This document shows positions 43,811 through 54,000 of a DNA stretch of 64,000 nt, in pieces (the stretch's first letter is position 1; every line of letters begins with the position of its first letter). Below the pieces are notes generated by a model. The model was not told the DNA's origin and did not search any database. It was given only the letters and a program-made list of their open reading frames with translations. The translations under genes and the position numbers were made by a program. This DNA is from Fragilaria crotonensis. Its lineage: Eukaryota; Bacillariophyta; Fragilariophyceae; Fragilariales; Fragilariaceae. The stretch lies in the NCBI GenBank assembly GCA_022925895.1, contig JAKSYS010000213.1, positions 1 to 64,000 on the forward strand, in the 5' to 3' direction.

Positions 43811-44524
43811 TTAACGTGGTGTTGCCTGCTGTGCGTCACTTGCTTTCGGTGTATACAATCGGATTGTCTCGTCCACAATGCTGGCGGGAACCAATTTGAC
43901 GATTTCAGATCTGACAGTCGACCTTTTATCACCACCTTCACCACCCTTAAGAAGGCTACGTATCAAGGATGACGAGATATGATTGTACTCTGGTTTGCCT
44001 TCCAAATAGTGCGACGGTATCGGCCATGTGGGACCCAACATGAGCGGTCCCCACGTATTTAAAATATGGAGCGCATGCTCCTCCTTCCCATCCTTCTCCC
44101 AACTTCGAATCCCCCGATACATGATGCGACACTGACGCGTCTTGGCATACCGCCAAATATAGGTCGACACGACCTGAACTTCAATGTCGGGCAAATCGGC
44201 AGCGGCAAACATAGTCCGGAGCAAGCGCGCACGATCTTCCGGCATCACGTCGTATTTCTTATTTGGGTTGCACCCCACGACACAAATGACCTTGTCATGC
44301 CGTTGCGCCAAGTAGCTGAGCATGGCAAAGTGTCCCAGATGAGGCGGGTTGAAGGAGCCAGCGAGGATTACTGTATTGTTTTGCTTTTTGGAATCATCTG
44401 GTCGGGGCCATGGGTAGGAAATAATCGTGGGAAAGACAAGAGGCCAGAGCAACGACCCGATGGGGTAAAGGATAGCGACGGGGAGCCAGAATTTGCAGGA
44501 AGCAATGAGATCGACTTTCATCAT
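43811..44524 (-). CDS. Phosphopantetheine adenylyltransferase-like protein with membrane anchor
   Basis: The frame starts with two ATG codons at 44524-44519 and gives 237 residues. The nucleotidyltransferase fold begins near residue 50 with AGSFNPPHLGHFAML, holding the HxGH motif. YRGIRSW and ISSSLIRSLL, the second nucleotide-binding signature, follow. These match the CoaD/PPAT and cytidylyltransferase superfamily. PPAT makes dephospho-CoA from phosphopantetheine and ATP. Residues 12-40 are hydrophobic (FWLPVAILYPIGSLLWPLVF), giving a membrane anchor or an uncleaved signal, unusual for this enzyme. Closely related adenylyl- or cytidylyltransferases cannot be excluded without comparison. Confidence 0.78.
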   Translation of the reverse strand: MMKVDLIASCKFWLPVAILYPIGSLLWPLVFPTIISYPWPRPDDSKKQNNTVILAGSFNPPHLGHFAMLSYLAQRHDKVICVVGCNPNKKYDVMPEDRARLLRTMFAAADLPDIEVQVVSTYIWRYAKTRQCRIMYRGIRSWEKDGKEEHALHILNTWGPLMLGPTWPIPSHYLEGKPEYNHISSSLIRSLLKGGEGGDKRSTVRSEIVKLVPASIVDETIRLYTPKASDAQQATPR

Positions 44525-45007
44525 TCAATCTTTACTCTCTACGCGGAGTGAAGAGTCGCTTCGTGCTCGCTTGAGAAGGACGAGATGCTTTAAATGCAGA
44601 TTTTCTTTTTCACTTCTCACACCCATACGACTGTGACAGTACGAGTACCGCACATAAGACGACAAAACCTATACTCTACTCTAGAGTACAAGTACAAGTA
44701 CAAGTAGACGTATAGTACATGAACCCGCATATCCGACGAAGTCCGCGCGTACCTGTACCGCGGAGCGCCAAGTACTACGGTACGCTTGCAGTCGGAACTG
44801 TAAGTACTGTATCATAGGACCATAGGACAAATGAAACATACTGGTAATCCATAACTCTTATGATGTTAAGCACCTTCAGTGGAGAAGCGCATGCATGCCT
44901 CACTGTTACTTGCAAACCAACAAAGCTCTGTCCATAGTCGAAGTCATATTCTTGGAGGAAGGAAAAGCTAGCAGCACCATTGTGGGATGACTTATGACGA
45001 AGATCAT
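44525..45007. other. Intergenic, dense GTAC tract
   Basis: Between the PPAT-like start and the bestrophin stop. GTAC occurs about 11 times by hand count between 44637 and 44820 (AGTACAAGTACAAGTAC and others). A frame running over 44775-45095 is not part of the bestrophin, whose paralogue ends at the matching place. Confidence 0.55.
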
Positions 45008-46313
45008 CTACACCATCAAGGCCGTCATTTCCGTAATTGCTGGCTGTACTCCCTTGACTCGCGGATCCATTTTCTTTCGGAGACGTTCGGTCCACTCTGG
45101 TCCATCACACTGTAGGATGCACATATAGATATCCTCAAAGACACCGTAAGCTGTGCCAAGACAGTCAAAATCGTTATCGTCATCCCCGAATGGATTACTC
45201 AACTCAATCGAAACATATTCCAAGCCCATGAACCCATACGTTAGGATGAAAATTATGACGCAGTGAGCGATCGGATTGGAATTGTCGCTTAACAGAGCAA
45301 AAGGAACGGTGTACACATAGAAGAATAAATAGGTTCGCGCCATTTGCACCATGGGAAAGGGCAAGGGAGTTGTCAAGAATTTTCGCATCCTGATGTTTTC
45401 GAGGATTGTGAGAGATTCACCCAGAAACTGGAGTGCGAGCCGAAGGGCAGTCGGGAGCCAGGACTTACCCATGGTACCCCACCATAAAATTATCAATCGA
45501 CAACATCAATTTCAATTCTTGTGGCGTCTCTAACGTCTTCCCAAGCTCCGAACGCTGACGACGAACTTCCTTTCGCAGGAGATATGCCAGCGCAATGGGC
45601 ACGCGCATGTTTTCTTCAAATTCGGTTCGTGCTCCATGCGCCCATTTCATGGAGTTTTGCGAGACACCAGTATCGAGAAACAAAAACCTCGAAACTTCGG
45701 CGCGTTCCGCGTCTCCAAATTCTGGTAAGTCCCATACATTGATACGATGCTCACAGTAATCAACAACACCCATTGCAGCCCGTAGTAACATACACGTTGT
45801 GTAGGCAACTCTGTGTCGCCACTCTTTGGCCTTGTCATCGACGTCGCGACTCGAAAGGACTACTGTGTTTTGGATTAATTCTCTCGCTTCTCTATACATG
45901 ATAGTCAGATAACTTTGAGCTTCGTTGTACCGTCCGATTGTGACACTGACTCTGGAAACAACCAGGAAAGCTACCAGCAAGTTCATGAAAGCATGTCCCT
46001 TGTCCGATATCGCAAGGGAGATGCCATCTTTCGCTGCTAGCCACTGCACGAGTCCTGCAATGAAGGTATTCAACAAACAGTAGGGAAGAACCTGAATTAT
46101 TGCAACGTATTAGCCAAGAGACGAGACCGACCCGGGCTGCAGGAACAAGAGCGCCACTGTACATGAGGATCCGACCATTCCCTTGAGAAATTGACATGAA
46201 CATACCTTGGGCCAGACCGATCCCCACATTTGAGTGATGACTTTCCAATGAGATCTGGATTCGTAAGTCACTGCATGACCACGTCGGTTGGAGGGCTCGT
46301 TCGTTATTCTCAT
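45008..46313 (-). CDS. Bestrophin-family anion channel (copy A, three exons)
   Basis: Exons are 46313-46206, 46091-45469 and 45389-45008. The introns are 114 nt (donor GTATGT, phase 0) and 79 nt (donor GTAAGT), both GT-AG. The product has 370 residues. The ATG at 46313-46311 sits in GCCACCATGA. It has the bestrophin/RFP-TM fold: WGSVWPK and ISDKGHAFMNLLVAFLVVSR at the N-terminus, EWRHRVAY, LPFPMVQMARTYLF and LTYGFMGLEYVSIELSNPFG with an acidic DDDNDFD run. It is the bacterial-type variety seen in algae, where such channels carry Cl- or bicarbonate and some act in the carbon-concentrating mechanism. No plastid targeting sequence is evident. It is head to head with copy B. Confidence 0.88.
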
Positions 46314-46864
46314 GGTGGCTGGGTGGCTGGCTTCCAATAGAACGACGACGTCGAAGGACGCAGGATGTTTTTGTTTGAATGTGATTGAGGTATAGTACTG
46401 GATTCACTGTGTGTTCCGCAAACGGCAGGTCGCAGGGTCTGCGCTTATCGAAAAAATTGGTGTCATGATGGAATAATAATGATTGATTGAACGGAGAATT
46501 ACCTTTGTACTGACTTCCTAACTACAGACCGTGTCCTATTTACACATTATGCATGGCACTGCAGCCAAAATATTCTTCTGCCTTTATTGAACAGAGAATA
46601 CACTTCTTAATAATAAAGAATGAGCGTTCACATATATAAACTTAATAGTCTACATAGAGAAAACACTGCCAGAAACACGGAATATGTACTTCAGCTTGAG
46701 TATATCACTGCGGTGATGCAGCATAAAACTCACTGTTGTCGTTCGTCTCGTCGACCATCAACCAGTCACCAAACCCTGGAATTCCCTCAGCCCTCGAGGG
46801 CCTGGTGTTTGTATTCATATTTCCCTTGCAGCTTTACTTGAAGCTTCTTCTCAGTCAGAATTGA
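46314..46864. promoter_or_regulatory. Shared upstream region of the divergent bestrophin pair
   Basis: The 551-bp gap between two start codons pointing outward must contain both promoters and may drive both genes together. AT-rich stretches occur near 46460-46640. No binding site can be named with confidence. An open stretch at 46620-46841 is not supported as a gene. Confidence 0.5.
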
Positions 46865-48054
46865 ATGGCGGACTGCTGCGGACCTCAAAAAGATTACGGC
46901 TTACACGGCTATACTGTCACGTACGATGCGGCTCGCCACGGTCACGTCCTAACTCAATGTTGGGGATCGGTGTGGCCAAAGGCCATGCCGTTTTGTGTTT
47001 TGAATGTGTCACTTTCGCTTATTCTGCAATTCTTTGAAGGTTTCCACGGATTCCACTTCCATATTACTGATAAAGGTCATTCATACCTTACGTTGTTGGT
47101 GGCGTTCTTGATGGTGACTCGTACCACAGTATCGTTGGGGCGGTATAATCAAGTACGATCGTCTCTCGAGGCACTGTATTGCGCACAACGGCAGTTCATT
47201 CATCAAGTGATTGTATCCTCATCTGACAACACGACTCAAAGAGCGAGAGAGTGGCGCCATGACGTGGCGTACTTGTCTCTCTTGCTGCTGCGTTCCACCA
47301 TGTCTATGATTGACTATCCAACAGAAGGTATTCCCGCCTGGGAAATGCCCGAATTTGATGCTGCTAGTAGATCCGTTCTCAAGAAGCAATTATTTCCGGA
47401 GCAAGCGACACTTCGATTTGCTCATCGCGAGCAAGTGTCGGAATGCGACGATAATGTTCGTGTCTCAGTGTGTTTGGCATTTACCTTGCGGCAAGCCGTT
47501 GTTGCTCAGCGCAGTCAACTTGAGAAACCCTTGGCGGTCTTTGAAGAGTTGGCGCTTCTAAACACGATCGATGCGATTGTAAACGCCTATTATGGGTACG
47601 TTTCTGTGACTGCTTTAGTATGATCATCGGGATGTTTACTCACAATCCACCTTCGGCAAAATTCACACGCAGTATCCGCAATTTCATGATGATACCTTTC
47701 CCTTTTCCGCTCGTGCAGATGGCTCGCACCATGGTCTTCTTCTACGTATTTACACTTCCCTTTGCATTGGTGGAGGATGTTTCAATCCCTGCTGCACATG
47801 CAGTTGTTGTATTCTTCCTCACGTACGGGTTCTTGGGACTTGAGTACGTTTCTATTGATCTCGAAAATCCCTTTGGGAATGATGCCAATGATTTCAACAA
47901 CATTCGTATGGCGCACGTTTCCTTTGAAGATACGTACACGGTCGTAGCGGACATGGATGGTGACGAGTGGGCCGATTTGTTGCGTCGCAAAATGGATGGA
48001 GGACCTCGGCCGACCAAAGCCGAACATTGGCTGCGTCCGCACCTGGTGGTTTAG
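46865..48054 (+). CDS. Bestrophin-family anion channel (copy B, two exons)
   Basis: Exons are 46865-47595 and 47673-48054 around a 77-nt GT-AG intron (donor GTACGT, acceptor CGCAG) that splits a Gly codon after NAYY. The product has 370 residues, the same length as copy A. Matching landmarks are WGSVWPK, ITDKGHSYLTLLVAFLMVTR, EWRHDVAY, FPFPLVQMARTMVFFYVF and LTYGFLGLEYVSIDLENPFG with NDANDFN. The single intron sits exactly where the second intron of copy A lies. Copy B lacks the first. Function as for other algal bestrophins (anion or bicarbonate conduction) is inferred from family only. It converges on the FSH1-GTPase fusion with a 59-bp gap. Confidence 0.9.
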
Positions 48055-48113
48055 ATTCATGCATGTCCAATAGCAACGTGTTGGAGTACTAGTTATCGGC
48101 TGACTAGTATGAT

Positions 48114-50780
48114 TCAAGTCTGCCATTCTCGTCTCTTGTTCGTCATTATTTTCAGGATGCGGTTTGATCGAGTTATCACCTCATGCTTCGGGACGAGTTT
48201 GCCTTTCTCACCAAGATTTCCAGCTCCCTCGGCACGGACAAACTCGCCACCCAAAGCACCAAGCCGCTTTAGCGACAAAAATACATCCTCAACTGTGGAA
48301 CCGGGCTTCATCACAAGTACATCTCGTAACTTGACTTGCGCCGATGAAGCGATGTAGCTCCCATCCTTCCACAACGTTGGAGAACTTCCTCCAGCAGCCA
48401 ATAGGCATGCGACCATACCTGGGCTAGGGAGGGAAGCATCTTCTATTGCAACTCGCGTCATTCCGGGAAGTGGAGAGTATGTAGTCAAATCAGAGACAGG
48501 AAACACCAGTACTGGTTCGCGCAGTGACATTGCAGATTGCAGACATTGCCAAACACCGTTTGGCAAAGCTGAGTTGGATTGGAGATTCTGCTGCAAGATA
48601 TGCTGCTTGACAAACGTCATCTCAGTCCGAGCAGATAGCGGAATGCCAACATGGGCGCCGTGGATAGGTAAAGCGTCTTCCACTTCTTGAATGAATTGCT
48701 TGGCAGATGGGAGATCTGACTTGTTCAAGGCCAACGCCATTGGGAAGCGCACGCCGAGAAATGCACTCACCAGCCTGTGAAGGTCGCCTTCGTCCCATTC
48801 GTGCAACCGATCCAAAGCTCGGTCCCTTTGTTCGGTTTCTTGCATGAACTTTTCAACTGCGGCGATGACATTGAACAGTACTGCTTGCGATTGTCCATAT
48901 CCGCTAAACATGTCAGAAAGCTTGTTACGCCCTCTTCGTCGAATGCTGTCCCATTTGTAAACGACATTGTTGAAGACCCACTCAATCAGCTCATTCAAGA
49001 TCCATGCCAAATCATTCAGGGGATGCGAACCTCCGTCTTCGTTGCTTCCAACAGCATTTCCTTCAGTATCCGCTGTGCCGCTCGCATCAACAACGTGAAT
49101 CAAAACGTCAGCATCGGTCAAGTCATTCAGGAATTTGTTTCCCCGACCCCGGCCTTGATATGCACCTGGAACGAGACCGGCCACGTCTTTCAGCATGACG
49201 GGAATCAATCGACGACCCAAATGGTCCCGACCGTGAGTGCATCCGATGGAGTCGTCGGTGGTAGACTCTTCAGGGCAAGAGCCAGGTGGAGCTGGAACAA
49301 GACAAAAGCCAAAATTTGGATCGATCGTAGTGAAGGGATGGGGCGCCATCGTGGCGCCACCCATTGCATTATCGGCATCATTGCGCTGCCGCGCAAAGGC
49401 GGTGGCTGCGTTGAAAAAGGTTGATTTCCCTGCGGATGGTTTGCCTACGAGACCACAAGTATACTTCCAAGTGCCTCCGTGGCTGTTCGTCGATGGAGTT
49501 GATGCACTTGCACACGCTGCCGGTTTAGAAGAAAGCAACAACTTTCTTGCGATCTCCAGGCCCTGCAGGTTGCACTCCTTGATGCGTTCCTGGGAAGCAG
49601 GTTTGATCACTGTGCCTACCGGGTTTGCAGGAACCTGCTGAAATTCAATGTCCTCGTCGTCGGCACTCTCGAGCGTTTGATGCACCTGAGTCATTCCTCC
49701 AGACTCGAAAAAGTCGCGAGCCGCATAAACACACGTCAGCACGCTTGGCATGCCGAGCTCCGCTTCTGCAGCATCGCGCATTGCTTTCAAACAAGCGTCC
49801 ACATGAGCTGAACTGAATTCCATCATATTGTTGCCATGTACAAACTCAATACATGCCATGGTGTCAGTCGGGTAGTTATGAGGGCACACTATTCGTAATG
49901 CAAGGGAATGGGGAGGCCAAACACCTTCGTTGGAAGGTGGAAGATCAATTTGATAAGATATTGGAGTAGCGTACGTATCGCCTGTCTTCTGCGACAGGAG
50001 CTGGAACTCGTCGGGAAATATTGCTGACAATGCCTCTACTTCGTCCTGCTGAGCCAATAGTGCATCCTCGTCCGGTTCAGGCGGCGGTGCGTTGATCTGT
50101 CTTGGTGTGCTTGTGGCAACGTTGTCAGTCTTCTCCTGTGCTATTGACGCTTCAATAAACTTGAGATACGCCTCAACGTGAGGGGCTTGCATGGGCACAT
50201 GATGGCCACTGTCATGCTCGTGTCCGATTGCCGTCAAATAATGCTTCATAACATCTTTACTTTGACTTAACGTGATGATCTTATCTTTCAAACCATAGAT
50301 GTGCATTGATGGAGTCTCAAGTTTCGCCTCAGCCGGTACTCCTCTTAAGTTAGTGGGGATTGGCGCCTCATATCCAGCAAACATTAGTACGTATCGCAGC
50401 CCTTCCAAATGCAGTGGGTGGGTTTTGGATTCGTGGCACTGCACCAGTAAATGGGCAAGTCGAGCTCCTTGCGAGAATCCCAAAATGCCGTCCAGCTCCG
50501 TATTGTAATTCCAAGTAGATTGTACTAATTCCAATGTTTGATCGAGACCTTGACACTCGTTCTCGTTTCTTATCCACCACTGACGCATGGATTCATCGTC
50601 AGGGTGAGGAAAAGGTCCGTCTATAGCAACCATCTCAATGTTGTAGGCCTTGAGTAGCTTCTTTCGCAATCTTTCCACTCTACCAAGTAGCAGTTGGCCA
50701 ACTTGACGACTGCCATGGAGCACGAGTAGCTTTCGCCGTCTTAACGTGCGTGATCGCAGAAGCTGGGCCTGTTGTCTCAT
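48114..50780 (-). CDS. Fusion of FSH1 serine hydrolase, RWD domain and Obg-like (YchF/Ygr210) GTPase
   Basis: The first ATG in frame is at 50780-50778, giving 888 residues; the frame is open further upstream without an ATG. Residues 17-215 are an FSH1-type alpha/beta hydrolase: LVLHGSRQ, nucleophile Ser103 in GFSQGA, Asp166 in GLKDKI and His193/194. Residues 244-365 are an RWD domain (DEVEALSAIFPDEF, DLPP). From about 438 the GTPase follows: P-loop GKPSAGKS at 446-453, PHPFTTIDPNFG, DVAGLVPGAYQGRGRGNKFL as switch and G3 region, ALNKSDLP as G4, then a C-terminal TGS-like end (VLVMKPGSTVEDVF). It resembles the Ygr210/YchF GTPases tied to translation. The three folds are in one uninterrupted frame with no intron. 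Function of the fusion is unknown. Confidence 0.85.
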   Translation of the reverse strand: MRQQAQLLRSRTLRRRKLLVLHGSRQVGQLLLGRVERLRKKLLKAYNIEMVAIDGPFPHPDDESMRQWWIRNENECQGLDQTLELVQSTWNYNTELDGILGFSQGARLAHLLVQCHESKTHPLHLEGLRYVLMFAGYEAPIPTNLRGVPAEAKLETPSMHIYGLKDKIITLSQSKDVMKHYLTAIGHEHDSGHHVPMQAPHVEAYLKFIEASIAQEKTDNVATSTPRQINAPPPEPDEDALLAQQDEVEALSAIFPDEFQLLSQKTGDTYATPISYQIDLPPSNEGVWPPHSLALRIVCPHNYPTDTMACIEFVHGNNMMEFSSAHVDACLKAMRDAAEAELGMPSVLTCVYAARDFFESGGMTQVHQTLESADDEDIEFQQVPANPVGTVIKPASQERIKECNLQGLEIARKLLLSSKPAACASASTPSTNSHGGTWKYTCGLVGKPSAGKSTFFNAATAFARQRNDADNAMGGATMAPHPFTTIDPNFGFCLVPAPPGSCPEESTTDDSIGCTHGRDHLGRRLIPVMLKDVAGLVPGAYQGRGRGNKFLNDLTDADVLIHVVDASGTADTEGNAVGSNEDGGSHPLNDLAWILNELIEWVFNNVVYKWDSIRRRGRNKLSDMFSGYGQSQAVLFNVIAAVEKFMQETEQRDRALDRLHEWDEGDLHRLVSAFLGVRFPMALALNKSDLPSAKQFIQEVEDALPIHGAHVGIPLSARTEMTFVKQHILQQNLQSNSALPNGVWQCLQSAMSLREPVLVFPVSDLTTYSPLPGMTRVAIEDASLPSPGMVACLLAAGGSSPTLWKDGSYIASSAQVKLRDVLVMKPGSTVEDVFLSLKRLGALGGEFVRAEGAGNLGEKGKLVPKHEVITRSNRILKIMTNKRREWQT

Positions 50781-51054
50781 TCGGGTTCGAGTGATGGAAG
50801 AGATGGTGGATAGCACTTTCGACGGCAGGTGGCAGATGCACCTCGAACTGTGCCGACAGTGCTGCGAAGTGTGAACATGAACCTGCCGATGCTTTTTGTA
50901 GAATTACCTCCTCCTTGTATGGACTACTGTCGTACTGCAGTTAGAACCTAAAATTGAAAGTATGTAGCAGTATATCGTACACATTGTACGACAGTCGACT
51001 ATTGGTAGTTCACTTATCAAGCTGCTAGTGGTACGTGCTAATCTCAGCACCGCT

Positions 51055-54000
51055 TCATTCAAAGGAGAAAGGGGATGGTGAAGGATGCTTTCGCTTCTTG
51101 GAGGGCAGCTTTGGTTGAAGCTTGATCAGCGGTCTATCAGCCACGTTGAGCACCACCGCCACCGAGGAACCAAACTTGGGCAACGAATCATTTTTCTCCT
51201 CATCTTGATGTGCGTCCTTGGCATCCACCCGAGGTTTTTTTATAACCTTGGTCATTCGGCTTACCCACTTCTTGGCATGCTCTGATTGCACATGTCGGCT
51301 TAATAAACGCGAACCTGCCGATAGAGAAATTTTGTGAAGTGTTTGACGTTCTTCCTGTTGACGCTCGAACGTGGCGCGCTGTTGGCGCATAGCTTCTACA
51401 TGAGATTGCTCATGATTAGTGTCATCTTCGTCAAAAAAGGGTAATTCCATGTCCATATCTCGACGAACTGGCGGACGTCGTTGCTGCACTCGAATCGTCT
51501 CCATCGTTTCGTTTTTAGAACCCCCAGCCTGATTTGTTCCAGCCCCAGCTTGGAATTCTCCATTGGCAATCGCCAATCGAATCCGTTCTTTCTCCGCTCG
51601 TTCGATTGCTTCCTCTTCTCGCTCTTGCATCGAGATCTCAACCTTCTCTCGGCCCAAACGGTCGGAGACAGTAAGAAACATCTTTTCAATGGCAGCCTCG
51701 AGTTTGCCGGACATTATAATGGCGCCGTCGTAGGCTTTCGCAGACGTCTCGTCGATATCCTTATGCCGCTCGTTGTATTTGAGAGCGTTCGAGAAAATGA
51801 GGCGCAAATCCTCGATGACTTCGCCAAATTTGTTGTATCGTCGCTTCTTGAGATTCTTCTGAACTCGTTCCCAAGCCATCGGCTTCGAGATGAACGCAGT
51901 ATAATCGGCTGGGAAGGAAAGCTCGGAAAGGAAGAAGCTCATGTGCTTTAAATCCGATTGATGACGGAGAGACTTGAGCAATTTCTCAATCTCACTCTCC
52001 ATCCAAGTGTCGGGAAAGCGATCGCCTTCGAGGCCTTTGTCTATCTGTTCTGCCACAACCATATTCTCCATTTCATCACGAGCCTTCAGTCGATTAGCGT
52101 GGCTCAATTTCCAGTTGGTCGGAGGAAGACCATCGGGCAATGGGTTGTCGGTGTGAGGATCGTCAGTCAAGTATGTCTGGAAGTGCTCTAATGACAACCA
52201 CCGGGTGTATTTCAAAAGATAGATCGACGCGTCATAATACGCAATCGAGAGATGGTCTCCTTCATCGCGGCCTGATTTGTTGAACGTAATTGCATTCGCA
52301 AACACCAGCGCAATGTCATCCACAAAGTCTTGTGCACTATAGTACAACCCACCTTGGAACAGCTTGGACTCTGCGGTAGTCAAATCCATGGGATTCTTGA
52401 TTTTTGCTTCGTAACTAACCTTGAGCTCTGGAAAGATGATGGGAACGGGCACGTGGTAAATGAATTTCGGGCGAGCAACAGAGATCCATGGATGCTTCAT
52501 CAAGTCTTTATAGAACTTCGCACAAGCGACCTCCCATTGTTCAATTAACTTAAGCGGGCGGCGAAGAGGGTAACGAGATTTCACCTCTGAGATTGCCACA
52601 TGAAGGGGAACTGGTTGGTTTGGTTCTCCCTCTTTTTTCTTAAGGGTAGCGGATGTGTTCGGAGGAGACTTTGCAAGCTTCGACTTTGCCACAGAGGCTT
52701 TAGCTTCCTCTACGGCGGTCGGCACAGATATGGAGATTCTAGGAGTTGCCGCTCTTGGAGGCTTGTCCGGTTCAACTTTCATTCTCTTGGCAGACTTGCC
52801 TCCGATTGATGGTGCAGGAGCTGGGGAGAGAGCTCTCTTCTTGGAGTCTGCTTCTGGATTATCATGAGCCTTCATACGTTTACTAAACAACTTTCGGAAT
52901 TCCTTGGCTCCATACTTCCCCATAGCCACAAGTTGATCTGACTTTCGGTGGACATTGTAAGCTTCGCAGTTTTTGAAAATGAGCAGGATGTCGTACTCGA
53001 AGTCCTCCGGGGTTTCATATGCTCCAGACGTGACCTTGCGTTCGACAGTTTCCAAGTCCATGGGCGTCGGAGCAAACTGCAGGTAGTCCTGATAAACAGA
53101 CAAGTCTACCGGTTTCTCGAACGATCGCATGACAGGTTGAGTTAACTTCGTCAATCGATCTGTGTACTGAACCTCTCGCAGGTCCTTCAAAATAGACAGC
53201 AGCAACGATTCCGGAGGCTTCGCCAAGGTGACGTTTTGCCAGGAAATGGCAGCGGTTCGAACAGTCTTGGCAGAGGGGGATTCATCATAACGTGTGAGTG
53301 CCATCAATTGCTGGCTCATGAGATCCTTGAGGTGCGTAGCTTGCTGAGTGAATTCATTGCCATCCGCTCGTGAACCGTAGTACGTTAGACAGTTTTCAAT
53401 GACGAGCCGGCAATCGGCCGCAAAAGCTACTATGCTTTGGTAGCGTCCTTCAATCAAATTCGACGTTACAGTCCCAAAATCCATGGGCTTGGGCACCTTT
53501 TCGAGATAGTCCTTCGGAAAAGAGCCCAGAAAGTAGTATGATGCTGGATGCATGAAGTAATGAGCAGTTTGATGACCGTTGGTCGGGTTGGTAACGTTTA
53601 GAAGGCGGTCAATGAGGTTGATGCACAACCCCCAGCAGTAGAGTAAGGGAGGGTACGCCTGATTGGGAGCTTCTGCCTTTCCGAGAAACCAAGCCATCAA
53701 CTCTTCCGCCGTCTTGAGGAGCTGCACAGCAATTGGTCGAAAAGAGTCTTGCTTAGTGGTGTTAAATCGAAGGCAGTTTGAGAAGACGCGACGCAAATCC
53801 AAAGCAAACTCTGGTATGCTGGTGTATTGATCCCGCTCCAGCTTCTGCGACATGGTTCCCAGGTCCATAGGGAAAGGGATCTTCGCCTTGTAGTCGTCTA
53901 CAAAGGCCTTGTCAGAAACAGGCTGTAGAAAGTAGATCACATGTCGCGGTTGCCGAAGTTTCAGACCACTGATAACCTTCATACAGCGCACCTTACGATC

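Noticed and set aside
44775-45095. A possible extra C-terminal exon of bestrophin copy A
   Set aside because: The copy B paralogue ends at the matching position and both last exons are 382 nt, so the stop at 45008 is the natural end.
46620-46841. A 73-codon frame between the bestrophins
   Set aside because: No domain, lies in the shared promoter region, and no match to either paralogue.
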